This document shows positions 56,817-64,000 of a stretch of 64,000 nt of DNA, piece by piece. A program made the position numbers and the translations under genes. Positions within the stretch are counted from its first letter, which is position 1; the number at the start of each line of letters is the position of its first letter. Source of the DNA: Pelagibacterium lentulum (GTDB lineage: Bacteria; Pseudomonadota; Alphaproteobacteria; Rhizobiales; Devosiaceae); contig NZ_RZMW01000003.1 of assembly GCF_003992625.1 (NCBI RefSeq), positions 62,001-126,000 of the forward strand, written 5' to 3'. A model generated the notes under the pieces. That model saw only the letters and a list, made by a program, of their open reading frames with translations. It was not told the origin of the DNA and searched no databases.

Positions 56817-58010
56817 ATGAACATTCACGAATATCAGGCCAAGCAGTTGCTTAAGGGCTATGGCGCGCCGGTTGCCGAAGGCGTCGCAATCTTTTCGGCG
56901 GACGAAGCCGAAGCCGCCGCAAAATCGCTGCCCGGCCCGCTCTATGTGGTCAAGTCCCAGATCCATGCCGGCGGGCGTGGCAAGGGCAAGTTCACCGAAC
57001 TCGGTCCCGATGCAAAGGGCGGTGTGCGGCTTGCGTTCTCGGTCGAGGAAGCTGTTGCCCACGCAAAGGAAATGCTGGGCAATACGCTTGTCACTGCCCA
57101 GACCGGTGAAGCGGGCAAGCAGGTCAACCGCCTCTATATCGAAGATGGCGCCGATATCGAGCGCGAGCTTTATCTCTCGCTGCTTGTGGACCGCTCGACA
57201 GGCAAGGTTGCGTTCGTTGCGTCCACCGAAGGGGGCATGGACATTGAGGCTGTTGCCGAACACACCCCTGAAAAGATCCTGACACTGCCGATCGATCCAG
57301 CAACCGGTGTTACCGATGCGGATGCCGACAAGCTGGCAAGCTCGCTTGAACTTGCAGGCAAGAGTGCCGATCAGGCCAAGGGCGTCTTCAAGCTCCTTTA
57401 CAAAGCCTTTGTCGAAAAGGACATGAGCCTTCTGGAAATCAACCCCTTCATCGTCATGAAGAATGGCGACGTGCGGGTACTCGATGCCAAGGTTTCGTTT
57501 GACGGCAACGCACTGTTCCGCCACCCCGATGTGGTCGAGCTGCGCGATCTGACCGAAGAGGACGAAAAGGAAATCGAAGCCTCCAAGTGGGATCTGGCCT
57601 ATGTGGCGCTCGATGGCAATATCGGCTGCATGGTCAATGGTGCCGGGCTTGCCATGGCAACCATGGACATCATTAAGCTCTATGGCGCCGAGCCTGCCAA
57701 CTTCCTCGATGTGGGCGGTGGCGCGTCCAAGGAAAAGGTCACTGCAGCGTTCAAGATCATCACCGCCGACCCGGCCGTCAAAGGCATTCTGGTCAATATC
57801 TTTGGTGGCATCATGCGCTGTGACGTGATTGCGGAAGGCGTTATCGCCGCGGTCAAGGATGTGGGGCTCAACGTGCCGCTGGTCGTGCGTCTTGAAGGCA
57901 CGCGCGTTGCCGAGGGCAAAAAGATCATCGACGAGAGCGGGCTGAACGTGATTTCGGCCGACGATCTTGATGACGCTGCCCAGAAGATCGTCGCCGCGGT
58001 TAACGGCTAA
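56817..58010 (+). CDS. sucC: succinyl-CoA synthetase beta subunit
   Basis: This 397-residue ATP-grasp subunit opens [19 protein letters not shown] and has [15 protein letters not shown] (about 46-60). It contains LLEINPF with a metal ligand and the CoA-ligase part GGGASKEKV and [14 protein letters not shown]. It converts succinyl-CoA to succinate with NTP formation, together with SucD. The SucD gene follows after a small membrane-protein gene. Confidence 0.97.
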   Translation: MNIHEYQAKQLLKGYGAPVAEGVAIFSADEAEAAAKSLPGPLYVVKSQIHAGGRGKGKFTELGPDAKGGVRLAFSVEEAVAHAKEMLGNTLVTAQTGEAGKQVNRLYIEDGADIERELYLSLLVDRSTGKVAFVASTEGGMDIEAVAEHTPEKILTLPIDPATGVTDADADKLASSLELAGKSADQAKGVFKLLYKAFVEKDMSLLEINPFIVMKNGDVRVLDAKVSFDGNALFRHPDVVELRDLTEEDEKEIEASKWDLAYVALDGNIGCMVNGAGLAMATMDIIKLYGAEPANFLDVGGGASKEKVTAAFKIITADPAVKGILVNIFGGIMRCDVIAEGVIAAVKDVGLNVPLVVRLEGTRVAEGKKIIDESGLNVISADDLDDAAQKIVAAVNG

Positions 58011-58014
58011 AGCA

Positions 58015-58212
58015 GTGTTGGACGCCCTGATTGCATGGCTGCCGCTCGTCGTCATCTTCCTGGTGTTTATCACGCTGGGGTCCCATCAGATGCGGAGCTA
58101 CAAGCAGCATGTCGATCAGGTAACCGACATCAACAACGAACTCGTGGCGATCAATCGTGAAATGATTTCCGAGCTGCGCGAGATCAAAGAAATTCTGAAG
58201 GACCGGAAATAA
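58015..58212 (+). CDS. small single-pass membrane protein between sucC and sucD
   Basis: This 65-residue protein starts at GTG 58015 (TTG 58018 is equally possible). It has an N-terminal membrane segment ([18 protein letters not shown], about residues 5-22) and a charged helical tail with heptad-like spacing ([17 protein letters not shown], then [13 protein letters not shown]), probably a coiled coil in the cytoplasm. I recognise no family. It begins five bases after sucC and its stop shares a base with the sucD start (TAATG). It must therefore be translated from the suc mRNA. Function unknown; it could anchor or oligomerise at the membrane. Confidence 0.75.
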   Translation: MLDALIAWLPLVVIFLVFITLGSHQMRSYKQHVDQVTDINNELVAINREMISELREIKEILKDRK

Positions 58213-59117
58213 TGTCCATTCTCGTCAATAAAGACACCAAAGTCCTCGTCCAGGGCCTGACCGGCAAGACCGGTACATTCCATACCGAACAGGCGCTGGC
58301 CTACTATGGCACCAAGATGGTCGGCGGTATTCATCCCAAAAAGGGCGGGGAAACCTGGTCCTCGGGTGTCGATGGCACCGAGCTTCCCGTTTTCGCTTCG
58401 GTGGCCGAAGGCAAGGAAAAAACCGGCGCCAACGCCTCGGTGGTCTATGTACCGCCCGCAGGGGCCGCTGCTGCCATTCTCGAAGCGATCGAAGCGGAAA
58501 TCGAGCTTATCGTGTGCATCACCGAAGGCGTTCCGGTGATGGACATGGTTGAGGTCAAGGCAAAGCTCGAAAAATCCAAGTCACGTCTGATCGGCCCGAA
58601 CTGCCCCGGCGTTCTGACCCCGGAAGAATGCAAGATCGGCATCATGCCGGGCAATATCTTTTCCAAGGGCTCGGTGGGGATCGTTTCGCGCTCGGGCACA
58701 TTGACCTATGAAGCCGTGTTCCAGACCACCAATGAAAAGCTGGGCCAAACAACGGCTGTCGGTATCGGCGGCGATCCGGTCAAGGGCACCGAGTTTATCG
58801 ACGTTTTGGAAATGTTCCTTGCGGACGAAGCCACCAAGTCGATCATCATGATTGGTGAAATTGGCGGCTCGGCGGAAGAAGAAGCCGCCCAGTTCCTGAT
58901 CGATGAAGCCAAGAAGGGCCGCAAGAAGCCCATGGCCGGCTTTATTGCAGGTCTTACCGCTCCCAAGGGCCGTACAATGGGCCATGCGGGCGCAGTGATT
59001 TCCGGCGGTAAGGGCGGCGCGGAAGACAAGATTGCGGCCATGGAAGCGGCTGGGATCAAGGTCTCGAAATCACCGGCGCGGATCGGTGCGACCCTTGTTG
59101 AAGTTTTGAAGGGCTAA
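58212..59117 (+). CDS. sucD: succinyl-CoA synthetase alpha subunit
   Basis: This 301-residue subunit has an N-terminal CoA-binding domain ([18 protein letters not shown], about 11-28). The catalytic phospho-His is in [17 protein letters not shown] (about 254-270). [18 protein letters not shown] is the family middle motif. The start overlaps the stop of the small membrane protein by one base. Confidence 0.97.
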   Translation: MSILVNKDTKVLVQGLTGKTGTFHTEQALAYYGTKMVGGIHPKKGGETWSSGVDGTELPVFASVAEGKEKTGANASVVYVPPAGAAAAILEAIEAEIELIVCITEGVPVMDMVEVKAKLEKSKSRLIGPNCPGVLTPEECKIGIMPGNIFSKGSVGIVSRSGTLTYEAVFQTTNEKLGQTTAVGIGGDPVKGTEFIDVLEMFLADEATKSIIMIGEIGGSAEEEAAQFLIDEAKKGRKKPMAGFIAGLTAPKGRTMGHAGAVISGGKGGAEDKIAAMEAAGIKVSKSPARIGATLVEVLKG

Positions 59118-59226
59118 CTGAGGGTGTCCCGGTTCGTTTAAAGCCAATTGATCGGGACGTTTCCTACGGTTTTTCTTGTAACCCATGCCGCTGTGATGCC
59201 ACCTTTGTGGGATTACAACGTGCCCA

Positions 59227-59313
59227 GCAAAAGTGGAAACGGTTTTGCGGTGCGGGCGCGCGACAAAACAAAATCTGGAGCAGGTCCGCGTATCGCAAAA
59301 AGCGGATCTGCTC
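59227..59313 (+). repeat. double-hairpin dispersed repeat, copy A
   Basis: The first stem is GCAAAA/TTTTGC around GTGGAAACGG (59227-59248). A linker with GCGCGACAA follows. The second stem is GAGCAGGTCCGC/GCGGATCTGCTC (59278-59289 with 59302-59313, one G-T pair). It has the same layout as copy B at 32284-32373 on the other strand. It fills most of the 293-base gap between sucD and sucA, which shows no gene. Confidence 0.75.
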
Positions 59314-59410
59314 TGATAGCGGCAAGCGCTTTATTAAGATTATCGAGCGCAATCTGACAGGCCGATGGCCAAGTGAAAGGGCGGGGGTAGCACCCCCATT
59401 TGAGAGCAAA

Positions 59411-62401
59411 ATGGCACGACAGGACCAGAACGAAGCGTTCCTCCTCACTTCATTCCTTTATGGCGGCAATGCCGGCTATATCGAGGACCTCTACGCGCGC
59501 TACAAGACCGATCCCAAAGCGGTCGATCCCAGTTGGGCCGAGTTCTTCGCCAATCTTTCCGATGCCTCCGATGAGGTCAAAAAGGGTGCTTCAGGCCCAA
59601 GCTGGCGTCGTGACGACTGGCCGCGCACAGCCAATGGCGATCTTGTCGCTGCACTTGACGGAAATTGGGGTGATATAGCGGTCAAGGCGCAAAAGGCTGT
59701 TACCGAAAAGGCCAAGGCCGACGACAAGCCGGTTTCCTCCGCAACGATCCTGCAGGCCACCCGCGATTCCATCCATGCCATCATGATGATCCGCGCTTAT
59801 CGGATGCGCGGGCATCTGCATGCAAATCTCGATCCTTTAGGCCTTGAAGTGCGCGAGGATGCTCCCGAGCTCGATCCCGCTGCATATGGCTTTACCGAGG
59901 CCGATTATGGCCGCGAGATTTTCATCGATCATTATCTCGGGCTCGAATTTGCAACCATTCCGCAGATGCTTGAAATCCTCAAGCGTACCTATTGCGGTAC
60001 GATGGGCGTGGAGTTCATGCACATTTCCGATCCCGAGGCCAAGGCATGGCTGCAGGAGAGGATCGAGGGGCCGGACAAGGAAATCACCTTCACCAAGGCA
60101 GGCAAGCGCGCCATCCTTGCAAAGCTTGCCGAGGCCGAAGGGTTCGAAAAGTTCCTCGACGTCAAATATACCGGCACAAAGCGCTTCGGTCTCGATGGTG
60201 GTGAATCACTGATTCCGGCCCTCGAGCAGATCATCAAGCGCGGTGGCGCCTTGGGGGTCAAGGACATCGTTTTGGGCATGGCCCATCGTGGCCGTCTCAA
60301 TGTTCTGACCCAGGTGATGGGCAAGCCGCACCGCGCGTTGTTCCATGAGTTCAAGGGCGGGGCATTTTATCCCGACGACGTGGAAGGCTCGGGCGACGTC
60401 AAATATCACCTTGGTGCCTCCTCGGACCGCGAATTTGACGGCAACAAGGTGCATTTGTCGCTGACGGCCAATCCTTCGCATCTGGAAATCGTCAACCCGG
60501 TCGTTCTGGGCAAGGCGCGCGCCAAGCAGGATCAGCTTTCCGCACGTGACGGCCAGTTCATCTTCGATACCCGTGAAACCGATCGCACCTCGGTTCTGCC
60601 GCTGCTTTTGCATGGCGATGCGGCTTTTGCCGGTCAGGGCGTTGTCGCGGAATGTTTCGGGCTTTCGGGCCTGAAAGGCCACCGCACAGGCGGTTCGATC
60701 CATTTCGTTATCAATAACCAGATCGGGTTCACCACCAGCCCGCATTTCTCGCGATCTTCGCCCTATCCCACCGATGTGGCGAAAATGATCGAGGCGCCGG
60801 TGTTCCATGTGAATGGTGACGATCCGGAAGCTGTGGTCTTTGCAGCTAAAATCGCAACCGAGTACCGGCAGAAATTCGGTCGCCCGGTCGTTATCGACAT
60901 GTTCTGCTATCGCCGGTTCGGCCACAACGAAGGCGATGAGCCCAGCTTCACCCAGCCGTTGATGTACAAGGCCATCCGCGCGCATCGATCGACCTATGAG
61001 ATCTACAGCGAAAAGCTGATAAGCGAAGGCGTGGTGACCAAGGAAGAGGCCGGGCAGATCAAGGCCGATTTCCGCGCCCAGCTCGAAGCCGAGTTCGAAG
61101 CCGGGCAGGATTACCGCCCCAACAAGGCCGACTGGCTCGACGGCGCCTGGAAAAATATCAAGCTGGCCGATGCCGATGGTCCGCGTCGCGGTGTTACCGG
61201 GGTCGATGTTGAAAAGCTTCAGGCGCTTGGAGAAAAGCTTTGCGCGGTGCCCGAAGGCTTCAATGTGCATCGCACGGTGCAGCGCTTCCTTGACAATCGC
61301 AAGAGGATCATCGCCTCGGGCGAAGGTGTGGATTGGGCGACCGCCGAGGCTCTGGCCTTTGCAACGCTTGCCGATGAAGGGCACCCGGTTCGCCTTTCGG
61401 GACAGGATGTCGAGCGCGGCACCTTCTCCCAGCGCCATTCGGTGCTTTACGATCAGGAAAACGAACGCACCTATACCCCACTCAACCATCTCCATGAAGG
61501 ACAGGGACGCTACGAGGTCATCAATTCGATGCTCTCGGAAGAAGCGGTGCTCGGGTTTGAATATGGCTACTCGCTGGCCGAGCCCAACGCGCTCACCATC
61601 TGGGAAGCCCAGTTCGGCGATTTCGTCAACGGCGCACAGGTTGTGATCGACCAGTTCATCTCTTCGGGCGAACGCAAGTGGCTGCGCATGAGCGGGCTGG
61701 TGATGCTGCTTCCCCATGGTTATGAAGGCCAAGGGCCCGAACACTCCTCGGCACGGCCTGAGCGCTTCCTGCAATTGTGTGCGGAAGACAATATGCAGGT
61801 GCTCAATTGCACGACGCCGGCGAACTATTTCCATGCGCTGCGCCGCCAGCTCAAGCGCGATTTCCGTAAGCCCCTCGTCATCATGACACCCAAGTCGCTG
61901 CTGCGGCACAAGCGGGCTGTATCGGGGCTCAATGAAATGGGGGCCGATACCTTCTTCCATCGCCTGCTCTGGGACGATGCGGAAGCACCAGGCGCGCCCA
62001 AGACAGAAATCAATCTGGTTGGCGACGACAAGATCAGGCGCGTGGTCATCTGCACAGGCAAGGTCTATTACGATCTGCTCGAAGATCGCGAAAAGCGCGG
62101 CATCAACGATGTTTACCTGATGCGGCTTGAACAGCTTTATCCGTTCCCGGCCAAGGCGCTGATCGACGAGTTGAGCCGGTTTTCCAATGCCGATATTGTC
62201 TGGTGTCAGGAAGAGCCCAAGAATATGGGCGCCTGGGCCTTTGTGCAGCCCTATATCGAATGGGTGCTCGAACAGATGGGCCGCCCCGGTGCGCGTCCGC
62301 GCTATGTTGGACGTCCCGCGTCTGCGTCCACGGCAACGGGTCTGATGCGCACCCATGTCGCGCAATTGCAGGCCTTCCTCGATGAGGCTTTTGAAAGCTG
62401 A
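59411..62401 (+). CDS. sucA: 2-oxoglutarate dehydrogenase E1 component
   Basis: This 996-residue thiamine-dependent decarboxylase begins at ATG 59411 with the family start NEAFLLTSFLYGGNAGYIED. It has GMAHRGRLNVL (about 292-302), the TPP-binding GDAAFAGQGVVAE, the HFVINNQIGFTT segment and a C-terminal LLPHGYEGQGPEHSSARPER. It forms the 2-oxoglutarate dehydrogenase complex with SucB. The frame open to 59207 runs through the repeat and is not coding. Confidence 0.97.
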   Translation: MARQDQNEAFLLTSFLYGGNAGYIEDLYARYKTDPKAVDPSWAEFFANLSDASDEVKKGASGPSWRRDDWPRTANGDLVAALDGNWGDIAVKAQKAVTEKAKADDKPVSSATILQATRDSIHAIMMIRAYRMRGHLHANLDPLGLEVREDAPELDPAAYGFTEADYGREIFIDHYLGLEFATIPQMLEILKRTYCGTMGVEFMHISDPEAKAWLQERIEGPDKEITFTKAGKRAILAKLAEAEGFEKFLDVKYTGTKRFGLDGGESLIPALEQIIKRGGALGVKDIVLGMAHRGRLNVLTQVMGKPHRALFHEFKGGAFYPDDVEGSGDVKYHLGASSDREFDGNKVHLSLTANPSHLEIVNPVVLGKARAKQDQLSARDGQFIFDTRETDRTSVLPLLLHGDAAFAGQGVVAECFGLSGLKGHRTGGSIHFVINNQIGFTTSPHFSRSSPYPTDVAKMIEAPVFHVNGDDPEAVVFAAKIATEYRQKFGRPVVIDMFCYRRFGHNEGDEPSFTQPLMYKAIRAHRSTYEIYSEKLISEGVVTKEEAGQIKADFRAQLEAEFEAGQDYRPNKADWLDGAWKNIKLADADGPRRGVTGVDVEKLQALGEKLCAVPEGFNVHRTVQRFLDNRKRIIASGEGVDWATAEALAFATLADEGHPVRLSGQDVERGTFSQRHSVLYDQENERTYTPLNHLHEGQGRYEVINSMLSEEAVLGFEYGYSLAEPNALTIWEAQFGDFVNGAQVVIDQFISSGERKWLRMSGLVMLLPHGYEGQGPEHSSARPERFLQLCAEDNMQVLNCTTPANYFHALRRQLKRDFRKPLVIMTPKSLLRHKRAVSGLNEMGADTFFHRLLWDDAEAPGAPKTEINLVGDDKIRRVVICTGKVYYDLLEDREKRGINDVYLMRLEQLYPFPAKALIDELSRFSNADIVWCQEEPKNMGAWAFVQPYIEWVLEQMGRPGARPRYVGRPASASTATGLMRTHVAQLQAFLDEAFES

Positions 62402-62410
62402 GAATTTGCT

Positions 62411-62438
62411 CCCGACGCGTCAGGCGCGCCGGGCTTTT
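62411..62438 (+). terminator. stem-loop between sucA and sucB
   Basis: CCCGACGCG pairs with CGCGCCGGG (one mismatch) across a 5-base loop, followed by CTTTT. It probably attenuates read-through or stabilises the sucA message. Confidence 0.6.
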
Positions 62439-62465
62439 GAACACGATTGAAGGATAGTCAAAAAG

Positions 62466-63698
62466 ATGTCCACCGAAGTTCGCGTGCCAACCCTTGGGGA
62501 AAGCGTTACCGAAGCCACCATCGGCCAGTGGTTCAAGAAAGTCGGCGATTCCGTCGCTGCCGACGAACCGATCGTTGAGCTTGAAACCGATAAGGTCACG
62601 ATTGAAGTGCCGGCGCCTGTCGCCGGAACGCTGGAGGCCATTTCGGTCAATGAAGGCGATACGGTCGAAGTCGGTGCTCTGATCGCTGCCATCGCAGCGG
62701 GTGCCGGTGCTGCCAAGCCTGCAGAAGCCGCCAAGGAAGAACCTAAGGCCGAAGCGCCAAAGCAGGCCGAACCAGCCCGCGCCGACGCGCCTGCCGCCAA
62801 GACCGAAATGCCCGCTGCCCCTTCGGCCGCCAAGCTGATGACTGAAAAGGGCATCGATGCCGATAGCGTTGAAGGGTCGGGAAAGCGCGGCCAGGTCCTA
62901 AAGGAAGATGTCCTCAAGGCGTTGGACAAGACCGGCAGCGAAGCTCCCGCCGCCAAGGCGCCGGCGACCCCGCGTGCGCCTTCGAGCCAGGAGGATGGCA
63001 GTCGCGAAGAACGGGTCAAGATGACCCGGCTGCGCCAGACTATCGCCAAGCGCCTCAAGGACGCTCAGAATTCCGCCGCCATGCTCACCACTTTCAACGA
63101 GGTGGACATGAAGCCGGTCATGGACCTGCGCAACGCCTACAAGGATCTTTTTGAGAAAAAGCATGGCGTCAAGCTCGGCTTCATGGGCTTTTTCACCAAG
63201 GCTGTCGTCCATGCGCTCAAGGAAATCCCGGCGGTCAACGCCGAGATCGACGGCACCGACATCATCTATAAGAATTTCGCCCATATCGGGGTGGCCGTGG
63301 GTACCGACAAGGGGCTCGTGGTCCCTGTCGTACGCGATGCCGACCAGATGAGCATTGCGGAAATAGAAAAGGAAATCGGCAGGCTTGGCCGCGCCGCGCG
63401 TGACGGCCAGCTTTCCATGGCCGACATGCAGGGCGGCACCTTCACCATTTCCAATGGTGGCGTCTATGGCTCGCTGATGTCGACCCCGATCCTCAATGCA
63501 CCGCAATCGGGCATTTTAGGCATGCACAAGATTCAAGAACGCCCGGTCGCCGTTAACGGGCAGATCGTTGTGCGTCCGATGATGTATCTGGCGCTCAGCT
63601 ACGATCACCGCATCGTTGATGGCAAGGAAGCTGTAACCTTCCTTGTGCGCGTCAAGGAAAGCCTCGAAGATCCCCAGCGCCTTGTGCTCGATCTTTAA
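62466..63698 (+). CDS. sucB: dihydrolipoamide succinyltransferase (E2 of 2-oxoglutarate dehydrogenase)
   Basis: This 410-residue E2 has an N-terminal lipoyl domain with the modified Lys in [14 protein letters not shown] (about residue 44). An Ala/Pro/Lys-rich linker follows, then the peripheral-subunit-binding domain with [14 protein letters not shown] (about 138-151). The catalytic core has the active-site [11 protein letters not shown] (about 380-390). It lies 65 bases after sucA. E3 (lpd) is not in the window. Confidence 0.97.
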   Translation: MSTEVRVPTLGESVTEATIGQWFKKVGDSVAADEPIVELETDKVTIEVPAPVAGTLEAISVNEGDTVEVGALIAAIAAGAGAAKPAEAAKEEPKAEAPKQAEPARADAPAAKTEMPAAPSAAKLMTEKGIDADSVEGSGKRGQVLKEDVLKALDKTGSEAPAAKAPATPRAPSSQEDGSREERVKMTRLRQTIAKRLKDAQNSAAMLTTFNEVDMKPVMDLRNAYKDLFEKKHGVKLGFMGFFTKAVVHALKEIPAVNAEIDGTDIIYKNFAHIGVAVGTDKGLVVPVVRDADQMSIAEIEKEIGRLGRAARDGQLSMADMQGGTFTISNGGVYGSLMSTPILNAPQSGILGMHKIQERPVAVNGQIVVRPMMYLALSYDHRIVDGKEAVTFLVRVKESLEDPQRLVLDL

Positions 63699-63784
63699 AC
63701 GGAAATATCCAGATCGCTCCGGCGCGCTTGCGGGCGGGCCGGGGCCTTCAGGCTGATTTGTGCGGGGATTTTGGGCAGGGCATT

Positions 63785-64000
63785 ATGACGATTGAGCTGA
63801 CACTGCTTTTGTGGTCTGTCGCGCTGCTTTTGGTCCAGATCATTATCCAGGCCGTTCTTTCGACCCGCGATCTGGGACGTGAATACAACGCCAGCCCGCG
63901 TGACGAGAAACGCGAATTGGGCCTGCATGCCGGGCGCGCCGAACGGTGCTTGCGCAATTTCCTTGAGACCTGGCCTGCTTTCATAACGCTTGTGCTGGCG
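63785..64000 (+). CDS. MAPEG family membrane protein (partial, runs off the window)
   Basis: The first 72 residues of a membrane protein are present. There is an N-terminal hydrophobic segment (LTLLLWSVALLLVQIIIQAV), a polar loop, then RAERCLRNFLETWPAFITLVL. The RAxRxxxNFxEtxPxF motif is the hallmark of the MAPEG superfamily. The 3' end lies beyond the window. It may be co-transcribed with sucB 87 bases upstream, but a metabolic link is not evident. Confidence 0.85.
   Translation, partial: MTIELTLLLWSVALLLVQIIIQAVLSTRDLGREYNASPRDEKRELGLHAGRAERCLRNFLETWPAFITLVLA

Noticed and set aside
59207-59410. N-terminal extension of sucA
   Set aside because: The extension runs through the double-hairpin repeat, and the family start matches ATG 59411.
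60206-62365. 719-codon open frame antisense to sucA
   Set aside because: It lies fully opposite a strongly conserved gene, has no recognisable domain and reflects codon bias on the complementary strand.

Overview
The window reads as a contiguous piece of an alphaproteobacterial chromosome, most likely Hyphomicrobiales. A Devosia or Pelagibacterium-like member fits, but that placement is inferred from gene content and order, not from a marker-gene tree. The evidence is a moderately high GC coding style with dense genes, the hemC-hemD-mitofilin-HemY block divergent from tsaD-gpsA, the DUF1674/htpX/rsmB/heparinase/purH order, an Omp19-like lipoprotein, and the mdh-sucCD-sucAB block. I see no insertion sequence, prophage, integrase or CRISPR array.

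Layout. Positions 0.3-0.8 kb hold an exported transglutaminase-like protein. Positions 0.9-11.5 kb hold a minus-strand polysaccharide operon: an exported unknown protein, a Wzy/ligase, a PPP-type phosphatase, a Wzz/tyrosine autokinase, an asparagine-synthase-like protein, a Wzx-type flippase, an unusual protein-arginine-methyltransferase-like (PRMT-like) enzyme and a GT4 glycosyltransferase. This is the most accessory and least ordinary part. Positions 12.3-16.4 kb hold a tripartite tricarboxylate transporter (tctC-tctB-tctA) that ends in its probable TetR regulator, with a candidate operator upstream. A tRNA-Thr(CGT) follows at 16.6 kb. Positions 16.8-24.7 kb hold the heme block and divergent tsaD-gpsA-YciI-EVE genes. 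Positions 24.8-30.8 kb hold an SDHAF4-like protein, htpX, rsmB, a heparinase-like protein and purH. Positions 30.9-32.2 kb hold an SbtA/SbtB bicarbonate transport pair, followed by katG, deoD, leuD-GNAT-Rid-leuB, an LLM oxidoreductase, a PagL-like deacylase, a fasciclin protein, asd, an EamA transporter and a beta-carbonic anhydrase.

Positions 44.2-48.6 kb hold an Mla/Mce-type lipid transport operon: a STAS-MlaE permease, an ATPase, an MlaD protein and an auxiliary lipoprotein. Positions 49.5-53.3 kb hold sdhC-sdhD-sdhA-DUF3052-sdhB. Positions 53.4-55.5 kb hold a small unknown gene, an Omp19-like inhibitor lipoprotein and zapE. Positions 55.7-63.7 kb hold mdh, sucC, a small membrane protein, sucD, sucA and sucB. 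A MAPEG-family gene runs off the right edge.

How the genes work together. The right half encodes a consecutive stretch of the TCA cycle: 2-oxoglutarate dehydrogenase E1 and E2, succinyl-CoA synthetase, succinate dehydrogenase and malate dehydrogenase. An SDH assembly factor lies at 25 kb. The left end makes and exports a surface polysaccharide under phosphorylation control. The signals most worth following are the PRMT-like enzyme in the polysaccharide operon, two structurally homologous copies of a double-hairpin repeat, the small membrane protein between sucC and sucD, DUF3052 inside the sdh operon, and a Thr-rich leader-like ORF before asd.
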